Shown here one piece after another: positions 24,473 through 33,800 of a stretch of DNA of 64,000 nucleotides. Under the pieces are notes generated by a model. It was given only the letters and a program-made list of their open reading frames with translations. It was not told the origin of the DNA and did no database searches. Positions within the stretch are counted from its first letter, which is position 1, and the number at the start of each line of letters is the position of its first letter. Both the position numbers and the translations under genes were made by a program. The DNA comes from an uncultured Clostridium sp. (GTDB taxonomy: Bacteria; Bacillota; Clostridia; Lachnospirales; Lachnospiraceae). The stretch covers positions 10,367 through 74,366 of the forward strand of contig CAMYAO010000009.1 of assembly GCA_947253885.1 (NCBI GenBank), written 5' to 3'.

Positions 24473-25157
24473 TCTGATACAGGGATCTGTTTTTTTTGGT
24501 GTGGTAATTTCTTTATTAGCGTATGCATTCGGTAGTTTCTTGAGAAAGAAATTAAAACTGGCTGTTTTGAATCCGCTTTTAATTGCAATTATTCTCATCA
24601 TTATTATTTTAGGTATTTTCCATATTTCTTATAAGAAATATTATGCGAGTGCAAAATACTTGTCTTATTTGCTTACACCGGCGACGGTTGCACTGGCGAT
24701 TCCGTTATATGAACAGCTTCAGGTTTTAAAAGACCATTGGAAAGCAATTCTTGCAAGTATACTGGCAGGGGTATTTACTTCTATGTTCAGTATTTTGTTG
24801 ATGGCGGATCTATTCGGTTTTACCCATAAGGAATATGTTACAATGCTTCCGAAATCTATTACCACTGCAATTGGGATGAGCCTGTCCAAGCAAATGGGCG
24901 GACAGGTAACCATTACAGTAGCGGTAATCATTATTACCGGTGTTTTCGGCTCTATTCTTGCAGAGCTTGCATTTCGGATATTCCGTATTCATCACCCGGT
25001 GGCAAAGGGACTGGCAATGGGAACGGCAGCACATGCGATCGGGACGGCAAAAGCGATGGAGTTGGGCGAGCTGGAAGGGGCAATGGCAAGTTTGTCAATT
25101 GCAGTAGCCGGATTGATTACAGTACTTACGGCATCTATTTTTTCAAATTTCAGATAA
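24465..25157 (+). CDS. lrgB: LrgB/CidB family membrane protein
   Basis: A 230-residue membrane protein with the LrgB signatures LLTPATVALAIPLYEQ and MLPKSITTAIGMSLS, and a C-terminal GTAAHAIGTAKAMELGE. It partners LrgA in the membrane. The start overlaps the lrgA stop, so expression is coupled. Confidence 0.92.
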   Translation: MSNLIQGSVFFGVVISLLAYAFGSFLRKKLKLAVLNPLLIAIILIIIILGIFHISYKKYYASAKYLSYLLTPATVALAIPLYEQLQVLKDHWKAILASILAGVFTSMFSILLMADLFGFTHKEYVTMLPKSITTAIGMSLSKQMGGQVTITVAVIIITGVFGSILAELAFRIFRIHHPVAKGLAMGTAAHAIGTAKAMELGELEGAMASLSIAVAGLITVLTASIFSNFR

Positions 25158-25173
25158 ACACACTTTATACCGA

Positions 25174-25207
25174 AAATCAGAGCTGAGAAATTGGCTCTGA
25201 TTTTTTT
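25174..25207 (+). terminator. Terminator of lrgAB
   Basis: AAATCAGAGC/GCTCTGATTT stem with a T8 run. Confidence 0.8.
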
Positions 25208-25305
25208 GTACGATATACTTTGTATAGAACTGTTTCTCATGATATAATCCTGATGTATGACTGATAGTTTAAGACAAAATATGTATGCAATTAAAGGGAC
25301 AAAAC

Positions 25306-25531
25306 ATGAAAAAGAATGGAACAAAGTTAAAAGTATTACTTTTAGCGGGAGTTATTAATCACAAATACGGAGAAATCGAAAAAGATTCAGCCGAAGATTA
25401 CACCGAAGAAAAAGCATACAACCAAAGTGCCGGAAACGGGAGATAATCATCAGATTCTGATTTACAGCAGTATTCTGGGAATTGCAGTTTTCGTAATAGG
25501 GTATTTTTCCTATCGAAGAAAAATTAAATAA
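25306..25531 (+). pseudogene. Collapsed sortase-anchored surface protein
   Basis: The ATG at 25306, behind AAAGGGAC, opens a signal-peptide-like start (MKKNGTKLKVLLLAGVI). A second frame then encodes a basic stretch, the sorting motif VPETGD, a hydrophobic span (ILIYSSILGIAVFVIGYF) and the tail SYRRKIK. The signal and anchor lie in different frames, joined near 25355, so the ectodomain was lost by deletion. A terminator follows at 25544. Confidence 0.7.
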
Positions 25532-25543
25532 CGGATAAGAAGG

Positions 25544-25569
25544 AGCCGGTACATAAGTATCGGCTTTTT
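25544..25569 (+). terminator. Terminator after the collapsed surface-protein gene
   Basis: AGCCGGTAC/GTATCGGCT stem with one mismatch, then T5. Confidence 0.65.
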
Positions 25570-25656
25570 CCGTAGACAAGAATGCTTCATTGAGAATTAC
25601 GAACTATCGTGATAAAATATAGAAACATAAATATGACAGAAGAATATGGAGGACTT

Positions 25657-26382
25657 ATGAACACTCAACCTATATATGCAGCGATTCTGGCAGGTGGAAA
25701 CGGAACCAGAATGGGCAATATTGAAAAGCCGAAGCAGTTCTTGGAAATCGGACACAAACCGATTTTGATTCACACTATAGAGAAATTTTTATTACAAAAC
25801 GAGATAGAGCGAATCATGGTATTGACACCGAAAGCATGGTTACAGCACAGTAAGGATATTATTCGGAAATATATCGGAGAAACGGAAAGAATTATTGTAA
25901 TAGAGGGTGGGAGCAGTAGGCATGAAACGATTATGAACGCCATTCGGTACATAGAGGAGTATCTTGTATTGAACGAGGAGACAATCTTAGTTACACATGA
26001 TGCGGTAAGACCGTTCGTCAGCTCCAGAATTATTACAGAAAATATTAAGATGGTACAGGAACATGTGGTTTGTGATACGGTAGTGCCGGCAGTAGATACT
26101 ATGGTACAAAGTCTGGACGGAAAGGTGATTTATCGTATTCCGAATCGTGCGGAGTTGTATAACGGACAAACTCCCCAGACATTTCGTGCAAAGCGTTTAA
26201 AAGAGATCAATGCTTCTTTATCGGAGGAGGAGAAAAAGACGTTAACCGATGCATGTAAGATCTTTTCAATGAAAGGAGAGAGTGTTTACATGGTACAGGG
26301 AGATGTGTGCAATATCAAAATCACATATCCGAACGATTTGAGAGTGGCAGAGTCTTTGTTTGGAGGAAGTGAAGAATGTTAA
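25657..26382 (+). CDS. tarI: D-ribitol-5-phosphate cytidylyltransferase (IspD/TarI family)
   Basis: A 241-residue nucleotidyltransferase with the IspD-fold signature AAILAGGNGTRMGNIEKPKQ, VTHDAVRPFVS and NGQTPQTFR. IspD (isoprenoid pathway) and TarI/Bcs1 (CTP plus ribitol 5-phosphate to CDP-ribitol) share this fold. The next gene is a TarJ-like reductase overlapping by seven bases, which favours TarI. Start: ATG at 25657 with TGGAGG six bases upstream, not the weaker GTG at 25609. Confidence 0.82.
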   Translation: MNTQPIYAAILAGGNGTRMGNIEKPKQFLEIGHKPILIHTIEKFLLQNEIERIMVLTPKAWLQHSKDIIRKYIGETERIIVIEGGSSRHETIMNAIRYIEEYLVLNEETILVTHDAVRPFVSSRIITENIKMVQEHVVCDTVVPAVDTMVQSLDGKVIYRIPNRAELYNGQTPQTFRAKRLKEINASLSEEEKKTLTDACKIFSMKGESVYMVQGDVCNIKITYPNDLRVAESLFGGSEEC

Positions 26383-27401
26383 ATGCTGTTTTTCAATTGA
26401 AAAAGCCACGGCAGTTTGAGACTATTTATAAGGATCTGTCAATTGACACAACACATACGATTGTAAAACCGACCTATTTATCCATTTGTAATGCCGATCA
26501 ACGATATTATCAGGGAACGCGCGGAGAAGAGATATTAAAAAAGAAACTTCCCATGGCATTGATACATGAAGGGATCGGGCGAGTGGTATATGATCCGACG
26601 GATACTTTTTCTGTCGGGCAAAAGGTGGTTATGATTCCGAACCTTCCAAAAGAGCAGGATGAGATTATTGCGGAAAATTATTTGCGCAGCAGTCGTTTTC
26701 GGGCAAGCGGAACAGATGGATTTTTGCAGGAGTATATTAAGACACAGCCGGACAGATTGGTTGCATTACCGGAAGATATCAATGATGAGGTAGCTGCTTT
26801 TACGGAGATTGTAAGTGTCAGTTTTCATGCGATACAGCGGTTTTTAAGGTTTTCCCACGAGAGAAGAGACACGATTGCAGTATGGGGAGACGGAAATCTG
26901 GGGTATATTACTTCCCTGTTAATCAAATATTTGATTCATGGTGCGAAAGTTGTGGTAATGGGAGTCAACGAAAATAAGTTAAATGATTTTACCTTCGCAG
27001 ATGAATGCTATCTGATATCACAAATACCGGAGGATTTGCAGATAGATCATGCATTTGAGTGCGTCGGAGGAAATGGGGCACCGAGGGCGATTAATCAGAT
27101 CATTGATCTGATTAAACCGGAGGCTACTATCTCCATATTGGGAGTAACAGAGGATTTGGCACCGATCAATACGCGAATGATTTTAGAAAAGGGACTGAGG
27201 GTATTCGGAAGCAGCCGCAGCGGTTATTCCGACTTTTCGGAGTTGGTGGAATTATATAAATCCTATCCGCAAATTATAGATTATTTGGAAAATATTGTCG
27301 GAAGTGTGATAGAGGTAAGTACCATTGCAGATCTGGTAGCTGCATTCGAAACGGATATACATAAACTGATCGGAAAAACCATTATGAAATGGAATCGATA
27401 G
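26376..27401 (+). CDS. tarJ: Ribulose-5-phosphate reductase (TarJ-like dehydrogenase)
   Basis: A 341-residue MDR-family dehydrogenase with the Rossmann motif AVWGDGNLGYITSLL (about residue 168) and a catalytic-domain start including YLSICNADQRYYQG. TarJ reduces ribulose 5-phosphate to ribitol 5-phosphate, the substrate of TarI, for teichoic acids or capsules. No ribitol-phosphate polymerase gene is present in the window. The overlap with tarI indicates one operon. Confidence 0.83.
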   Translation: MLNAVFQLKKPRQFETIYKDLSIDTTHTIVKPTYLSICNADQRYYQGTRGEEILKKKLPMALIHEGIGRVVYDPTDTFSVGQKVVMIPNLPKEQDEIIAENYLRSSRFRASGTDGFLQEYIKTQPDRLVALPEDINDEVAAFTEIVSVSFHAIQRFLRFSHERRDTIAVWGDGNLGYITSLLIKYLIHGAKVVVMGVNENKLNDFTFADECYLISQIPEDLQIDHAFECVGGNGAPRAINQIIDLIKPEATISILGVTEDLAPINTRMILEKGLRVFGSSRSGYSDFSELVELYKSYPQIIDYLENIVGSVIEVSTIADLVAAFETDIHKLIGKTIMKWNR

Positions 27402-27474
27402 CAGAATATCCTTTTTCTTTCTTTTTTATGAAATCCTACGACATAAATATAGAGTAAAAATGAGCATATAGAAG

Positions 27475-27514
27475 AATAGCTGTCGATGAGAATATCATTT
27501 GACGGCTATTTTGT
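27475..27514 (+). terminator. Probable terminator of tarIJ
   Basis: AATAGCTGTC (27475-27484) pairs with GACGGCTATT (27501-27510) allowing one G-T pair, followed by T-rich sequence. Confidence 0.5.
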
Positions 27515-27527
27515 TGTAATTACAACA
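27512..27527. promoter_or_regulatory. 16-bp perfect palindrome, operator candidate
   Basis: TGTTGTAATTACAACA is a perfect palindrome 75 bases before the solute-binding-like gene. It has the size and symmetry of a dimeric repressor site (core TGTAATTACA). The regulator is not identified. Confidence 0.55.
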
Positions 27528-27602
27528 TATTTATGGGGCGAAATAGGATATCTTTTTAGTAACACGTTAGAATTTACTAATTACTTGCGGAAAGGGTTAT
27601 TT

Positions 27603-28766
27603 ATGAATACAGAAAAAACAATCTACGAGTTATGTCTGCAATATCCGGAACTTCGAAATTTTTTGATCTCTAAAGGTTTTGAGCAGTTTCAGAATAAAAG
27701 TATGTTTGAAACAATGAGCAAGATGGTAAAATTAAAAGATGCTTTACAGACAAGAAAGATGGATGCCACTGTTTTTTTAGAGGAATATGACAACTATGCA
27801 AAGGTTTCTGTAATGGATGAGACAATTCATACGGATGAGACAGATGAAAATCGTTATTTAGTGGCAGGGTCTCTTCCTTGTCCGGTCAGAATACCGCTGA
27901 TCGACCATTTAAACGAATACAATACCAGACATGAGGTAAAGGGAATTGAATATGATTTTCGTTCTGCAAATCTGGGGCTGGATTTTGTGATCGAAAAGCT
28001 GGAGAGTGATCAACCGGAAGATTATCCTGATCTGATTACCTCGGCCGGATATGATTTGATTGTTCGTACAGGGATTCGAGATACGATTATGAAACATTAT
28101 TTTGTTCCGGATGTTCCGTTTAATAAGGAAATGGAACAAAAAATCCCGGGTCTGAAAGATCCGAAGCAGGTGTACCGGATTGCGGCAGTAGTACCGGCAG
28201 TCTTTATTGTAAATAAAAATAACTTAAACGGCAGGAAGATTCCGAGATCATGGAAGGAACTGTTAAGCGGAGAATTTAAAGAATCAGTGGCAATTCCGAT
28301 ATCGGATCTTGATATGCACAATGCGTTGGTTCTTACGTTATACAGTAAGTACGGAGAAGAAGGACTGGCAGCATTAAAAGAATCGATTGCAAAAGGACTG
28401 CATCCTGCACAAATGGTAAAGGGAACGCAAAATCAGGCTCCGTGTATTTCGGTTGCGCCATATTTCTTTGCATCCATGGTCAATAGTCCTACACAGGAAA
28501 TGATCTGGCCGGAAGACGGCGCGATTGTAAGCCCTATCTTCTTATCTGTGAAAAAAGAACAGTTGGAAGGAGTAAAACCGACGATTGATTATTTGTTGGA
28601 AGATGAGGTAAGTGCTATTCTTTCTAATAATGGCAAATTTCCGGTAACTGCACCGAATGCAGAGGGGCAGATTTCGGAGGGACGCAAGCTGTTGTTTGCC
28701 GGCTGGGATCTTCTTTATCAATTAGAAGAGTATCTGCCGACGATAAAAAAATATTTTGAACTATAA
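27603..28766 (+). CDS. Solute-binding-like protein with DUF1858-like N-terminus, no signal peptide
   Basis: This 387-residue protein begins with a short helical domain of the DUF1858/ScdA-N kind (TIYELCLQYPELRNFLISKG, about 4-60). A type II periplasmic-binding fold follows (about 85-380; VRIPLIDHLNEYN, DLITSAGYDLIVRTG, IPRSWKELLSGEFKESVAIP). No signal sequence or lipobox is visible, so it should stay in the cytosol, unlike ordinary transporter receptors. ATG at 27603 is preceded by GGAAAGGG; an upstream in-frame start at 27486 is less likely. A GTPase and an ABC ATPase follow. Confidence 0.75.
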   Translation: MNTEKTIYELCLQYPELRNFLISKGFEQFQNKSMFETMSKMVKLKDALQTRKMDATVFLEEYDNYAKVSVMDETIHTDETDENRYLVAGSLPCPVRIPLIDHLNEYNTRHEVKGIEYDFRSANLGLDFVIEKLESDQPEDYPDLITSAGYDLIVRTGIRDTIMKHYFVPDVPFNKEMEQKIPGLKDPKQVYRIAAVVPAVFIVNKNNLNGRKIPRSWKELLSGEFKESVAIPISDLDMHNALVLTLYSKYGEEGLAALKESIAKGLHPAQMVKGTQNQAPCISVAPYFFASMVNSPTQEMIWPEDGAIVSPIFLSVKKEQLEGVKPTIDYLLEDEVSAILSNNGKFPVTAPNAEGQISEGRKLLFAGWDLLYQLEEYLPTIKKYFEL

Positions 28767-28782
28767 AGATGAGGAAACAATT

Positions 28783-29466
28783 ATGAAAATGATTACATTT
28801 TCGGGGCCTCCCAGTTCCGGGAAAACATCTGTCATACTAAAGACGATACAAAATTTAAAAGAAAACGGACAGAAAATAGGTGTAGTAAAATTTGACTGTC
28901 TGTATACAGATGATGATATCGTATATGAAAAAAATAATATCCCTGTAAAGAAAGGGTTATCGGGAGGGCTTTGTCCGGATCATTATTTTGTGTCTAATAT
29001 AGATGAAATTATACAGTGGGGAACAACACTTGAATTAGATTATTTGATTACAGAATCTGCAGGATTGTGTAATCGCTGCAGTCCTTACATGAAAGATGTG
29101 TTATCTATCTGTGTAATTGACAATCTGTCCGGAATCAATACACCTTTGAAAATCGGTCCGATGCTCAGAGCGGCGGATATTGTGGTAATTACAAAAGGAG
29201 ATATCGTTTCACAGGCGGAAAGAGAAATATTTGCAACCAAGGTTCAGATGGTGAATCCGAGAGCGACTGTTATAAATGTAAACGGACTGAGCGGACAGGG
29301 CGGCTTTGAGCTGGCATATTTGATTACAGAGCATGCAAGCGGGATTACACAAGGGCAGGAAATGAAACTTCGCTATCCGATGCCGACAGCCCTTTGCTCT
29401 TATTGTCTGGGTGAGACCAGAATCGGTGAGGAGTATCAGCTGGGAAATGTAAGAAAGATAAAATAG
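28783..29466 (+). CDS. G3E-type P-loop GTPase (HypB/CobW-like)
   Basis: This 227-residue protein has Walker A FSGPPSSGKTS, an ESAGLCNRC segment in the position of the HypB/UreG Walker B-type motif, and the guanine-specificity TKGD in VVITKGDIV. Cysteine pairs occur in GLCNRCS and ALCSYCLGE, with another Cys in GLCPDH, suggesting metal or cluster binding. G3E GTPases deliver or insert metal cofactors. ATG at 28783 has GAGGA seven bases upstream. It lies between the binding-like protein and an ABC ATPase. Confidence 0.78.
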   Translation: MKMITFSGPPSSGKTSVILKTIQNLKENGQKIGVVKFDCLYTDDDIVYEKNNIPVKKGLSGGLCPDHYFVSNIDEIIQWGTTLELDYLITESAGLCNRCSPYMKDVLSICVIDNLSGINTPLKIGPMLRAADIVVITKGDIVSQAEREIFATKVQMVNPRATVINVNGLSGQGGFELAYLITEHASGITQGQEMKLRYPMPTALCSYCLGETRIGEEYQLGNVRKIK

Positions 29467-29488
29467 ATCCGCAGAACAGGAGATGGGA

Positions 29489-30457
29489 ATGATAATTCGG
29501 GAAATTTTAGAGAAGTACCCTTTTATGGAAAATTTCTTTCAGGCAAATGAACTTTCCATAAAAGGGGAAGAGAATAAAACATTACATGCGTTTTTAACAG
29601 ATCTGAGTGAACAGGAAAAAGAGGAGCTTGGAGTCGGAATAGAAGAAATAGAAGCGAATTTTGACAGTTTTTTGGCTCAAATGCTTCAATTTTTGGGTGG
29701 AGACAGTGCATTTTCTGGAATCACCATTTTACCGGGAAGCAACAAAGACGGAGAGAAGGAAACATTTGAGGCATTGGAATTAAAGCCTTCCGATGTGGTC
29801 TCGATAGTCGGACCGACCGGTTCCGGGAAGAGTCGATTGCTGGCGGATATTGAATGGATGGCAAGGGGAGATACACCTACCGGAAGAAAAGTATTGATAA
29901 ACGGAGAAGTTGTTTCTACAGAAAAACGATTTTCCAGCAGTGAAAAGTTGGTAGCACAGCTTTCGCAAAATATGAATTTTGTAATGGATCTTACGGTAGG
30001 AGAATATATTGAATTGCATGCAAAATCCAGATTGGTAGATCCGGAAGAAAAGAGAGACCGTATCATAGAGGATGCCAATCGACTATCCGGAGAGGGATTT
30101 CGATTAGATACGCCGATCACATCACTATCGGGAGGTCAATCAAGGGCTTTGATGATCAGTGATACAGCGAATCTTTCTTTGAGTCCGATTGTATTGATTG
30201 ACGAAATTGAAAATGCCGGGATCGATCGGATAGAAGCGATAAAATTACTGATTAATCGAGATAAAATTGTGCTTATGGCAACACATGATCCGATGCTTGC
30301 CCTTATGGCGGACAAACGTATCGTAATCAGCAACGGTGGAATCAGTAAGATTATAGAAGCTACGGAAGAGGAAAGAGAAAAACTCACAAAGTTAAAAAAA
30401 ATAGATGAATATGTAAATGCGATGAGACAGAAACTGCGGTACGGAGAGCGTTTATAA
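29489..30457 (+). CDS. Soluble ABC ATPase with DUF1858-like N-terminus
   Basis: This 322-residue protein opens with a helical segment (REILEKYPFMENFFQANELS) resembling that of the binding-like protein two genes upstream. An ABC ATPase domain follows: Walker A GPTGSGKSR, signature LSGGQSRAL, Walker B IVLIDEIENAG and switch histidine in ATHDPM. No membrane segment or permease gene is present. ATG at 29489 is six bases from AGGAG; the ATG at 29483 abuts that site. It may drive a cytosolic remodelling or cofactor-loading step. Confidence 0.78.
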   Translation: MIIREILEKYPFMENFFQANELSIKGEENKTLHAFLTDLSEQEKEELGVGIEEIEANFDSFLAQMLQFLGGDSAFSGITILPGSNKDGEKETFEALELKPSDVVSIVGPTGSGKSRLLADIEWMARGDTPTGRKVLINGEVVSTEKRFSSSEKLVAQLSQNMNFVMDLTVGEYIELHAKSRLVDPEEKRDRIIEDANRLSGEGFRLDTPITSLSGGQSRALMISDTANLSLSPIVLIDEIENAGIDRIEAIKLLINRDKIVLMATHDPMLALMADKRIVISNGGISKIIEATEEEREKLTKLKKIDEYVNAMRQKLRYGERL

Positions 30458-30668
30458 GCAAGATTAGAAAAAGGGCAGATAAGTGAGATATCTGCAATGC
30501 GTATTATGGCAATCGGTTTTCTGTTTGGCGGAATTTCCAGTATTTGGGATTGCAGCACTGTTTTTGAAAAAGAACACTAAGGATTAAAACCGGGTATTCT
30601 TTTTTTCGTCTAAAAAGAGGATGAAAAATGTTATATAAGAAGAAATTTATTTTTAAAGTAGAGACAGT
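30458..30668. other. Gap with decayed coding traces
   Basis: Short unlinked frames only. One ends FGIAALFLKKNTKD near 30587, which resembles the membrane end and basic tail of an anchored protein. No intact gene was found. Confidence 0.3.
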
Positions 30669-30697
30669 TTGCAGAAAGTATGCTAGACTAATATTAT
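30669..30697 (+). promoter_or_regulatory. Promoter of the large adhesin gene
   Basis: TTGCAG (30669-30674) and TATTAT (30692-30697) are exactly 17 bases apart, 162 bases before the adhesin start. Confidence 0.65.
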
Positions 30698-30728
30698 TAA
30701 ATTTGATACAGCAAAAGAGGAGGTACAT

Positions 30729-30764
30729 ATGAAAAGACAAATAAAAGGTAAGATAATAGAGTGA
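30729..30764 (+). CDS. 11-codon leader ORF ahead of the adhesin
   Basis: A very strong site (GAGGAGGT, five bases before ATG) drives MKRQIKGKIIE and a stop. A hairpin follows at 30768-30805. It may be a leader peptide controlling downstream expression or the stump of a deleted gene. Confidence 0.45.
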   Translation: MKRQIKGKIIE

Positions 30765-30767
30765 CAG

Positions 30768-30805
30768 AAAAAGAGGCAGGCTATGGAATATAGTGTGCCT
30801 TTTCG
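30768..30805 (+). promoter_or_regulatory. Hairpin between leader ORF and adhesin
   Basis: GGCA..CTAT (30775-30784) pairs with ATAG..TGCC (30790-30799), flanked by A and T runs. It could be an attenuator; the T run is short (TTTTC). Confidence 0.45.
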
Positions 30806-30858
30806 GGGCTTTATAGAATATGCTGATAATAAGTAAAAATCACAAATGGAGAGAAAAC

Positions 30859-33800
30859 ATGAAAAGATTTTGGAAACAATTCACAGCATTGTTTATGGCA
30901 GTGCTGATGGTATGCGGTATGATTCTGCCGCTGCAACCCAGGGCATTTGCGGAAGGAGCCGGAGACACACAAAAGATCAATCTGCAGGTCGGAGCAATCA
31001 TTGATAAAGCATTTGATACCGAAAAGCAAGAGTACTATACCAATGAACCGATTGCAGCGGGAGTTAATTTAGATGTATCCGGAGCAGGAGTAAATATAAA
31101 AAATGCTCGACTGGTTGTAACGGTACCGAAACATACAAGTATTGGAAATTCACTGAAATTTACAGATTCGATGAATGCCAAGAAAAATGAGAAGTCGGAA
31201 GACGAAAACAACTGGTATATGACGTACACCTTTGAACAATTGACAGGTGCAAGTACCGGAACCTACTCTTTTCCGTTCAAATTTGATGCAAAAACCACAC
31301 AGGCAGGAGAGTCCTTAACGGCAACTGCCGTACTATATGATGGAAGCGGAAAAGTGATCAAACGTGCCACTCACACCTATAAGGCAAAGGTAATGGAGCC
31401 GGAGTCGCTGTTAAAAAATAATTTTGCGGATCAGTATGATAAAGAACGCGATGTTTATATGGTAAACACCACCATAGATGATACCCATCCGAATACCACC
31501 GATCCGGGAAGAGGAATTCGTTTACATTACGTTCCGGCAGTGTATCTCAATGCAGAGAATGACACCTACAAAGGAATGGGACAGTTCTATCCGGATACGA
31601 TTACAATGGTTGCACATCTTCCGAAGGAAGCGACTTTGGATGCCGGAGCATTGAACGGTTGGAAGTATGATGAAGCGACTCATACGGCAACCTTTGTATT
31701 CAATAAAACGAATTGGCCGGAGAGAAATTACTGGACTAATAATTTGGACGGAGATTATCAATCTATCTTTCTGAATTATAAAAATGCACCGGTCAATAAG
31801 GTCTATACCTTAAAGATGGATTATTATCTGAACAAGGGAGAGGCGACGGAAAAACAGTTAGCGTCAAGAGAATTGAAGGCCGAGTTTAAGCCGATACCGT
31901 ATGGAAAAGGCGGGGGAGCGTCCATTACGAAAGGCGGGCATTACTACCATTATTATAATAAGGATGATACCTTGAGTTATGGGGACCAGCTACATCGGTA
32001 TTATTATTTAAAGGACGGCTATTATATCGGAGATACAGATTTCTCGAAAGAAGGAATGAGAAGCCTAATTTGGCTGGATGCGACTAATAATGGAACCAAC
32101 ACACAAGATCCTACCAATGGACTGTGGACAGAGGTAAAGGATGTAACAATAACGCTTAAGGATAAACGAATCTATTTTGCCGGATTTTCTATGTATGATA
32201 CGGAACGTCTCAATGACGGCTATCCTTTTAAGGATACATCGAGACAGACCAAGTTGATAGAGGCATTGAATACTGTTGGAAATACTTTATACGGAATTCG
32301 TGCAGACGGAAGTAAAGTGGAACTGCATAAAAATCTGAGATTATACGATAAGGAGGCCAATCCGAATTCCAGAGTGGCGATTGAGGACAGTAAGCGTCAG
32401 TATGTAAAACTGCAGTTGGTATTTGATAAACCGATTGTGCTAGATAATATGCGTATCAACTTCTATGAATATACCAGAATGATGGATAGTGAAAAGAAGT
32501 TGTGGGATGAAAAAAATAACGGAGATCTGCAGACCTATCGCAGCCATGTAGAGGCAAATGTAAAGCGAAGAGATGCAGACGAGTTTAAAACGATGAAAGA
32601 TGGCAGAGACAATACAGATGCGTATATGTCGATTGTTCCGTTAGAGCCATTGTTCGCTGTGTTTTTACAGTCTAATGAAAGTATTGTCTATCAGGAAGGC
32701 GGAACACAGTTTGACTATGAGGTAGGACCGAACCTGGTAACCGGAAACTGGGGACCGTTAAAAGAGGTGACAAAAACAAAGTCCGTTACCCTGTTACCAC
32801 CGGGCTATACCTGTGGAAAGGATGAAAACGGAAAGAAGCTTCCATTATATAAATCTGCAACGGAAACATTAGTGAATGAGAAGGGAGATGTAAGCGATTG
32901 GCAGGATTGGAAGGATTTCAAAGAATCCGATATCAAGGTAATAGAGAACTATAAGAATACCGGAAGAACTGCCGTAATTGTAGATTACGGAACCGTAAAA
33001 TATAAAGAATCCAGAAAAGTGATTTTAAATCTGGTTGCAACCAGATTGGCACCACAGGGAAGTACAGATTTTGAGAATTATTATACGTATGAAGATAATA
33101 CAGTAATTAAGCCGAATACAAAGGAAACCTATTATAAGGATGAAATGGATTTGGATGAGGATGGAAATACAAATGAAATATTCCGAAAAATATCGAATCA
33201 GATGACATTTATTCCTCCGTATGAGTTGATTCTTCATAAATATGTAAAGTATCCGTCTGATCCGGTGGCAGGACTTAGTACGACCGGAGATCTTGGATAC
33301 GGGATTGATTATCATATTTCTGTTTTAAATGAGACAATCAATCCGATTAAGCAGTTGAGTATTCTGGATACTCTTCCGGCAAAGGGAGATCATGTAATTG
33401 CACCGAACGAATTGGGGCAGTATACGGCAAGAATGTCCGAATTTGCGACTCCGTTACGTATGGCAGTAGAGGATTATGAGCCGAATAAAGAAATTGTAGA
33501 ATTATTTGACGTATATTATCAAACAGTCCCACAGGGATCGAATCTTGCAAGTGTTCGAGACGGTGTTTGGTTGAAAAAGGACCAGATTACGGACTGGAGT
33601 AAGGTAAAATCGCTTCGATTCGCATTAAAAGCAGGAAAGGAACTGTCGCCGAAGACGGAAAAGGTCATTGTGATTCCTGCAAAAATACCATTTGACACTA
33701 AGTTGAAAGTGGGACAAAAAGCAGTCAATACTGCAGCCGCGTCTCGTGATAATATCCAATATGCAGAGGGAAATCGTGTAAGTGCACAATTTGTTACTTA

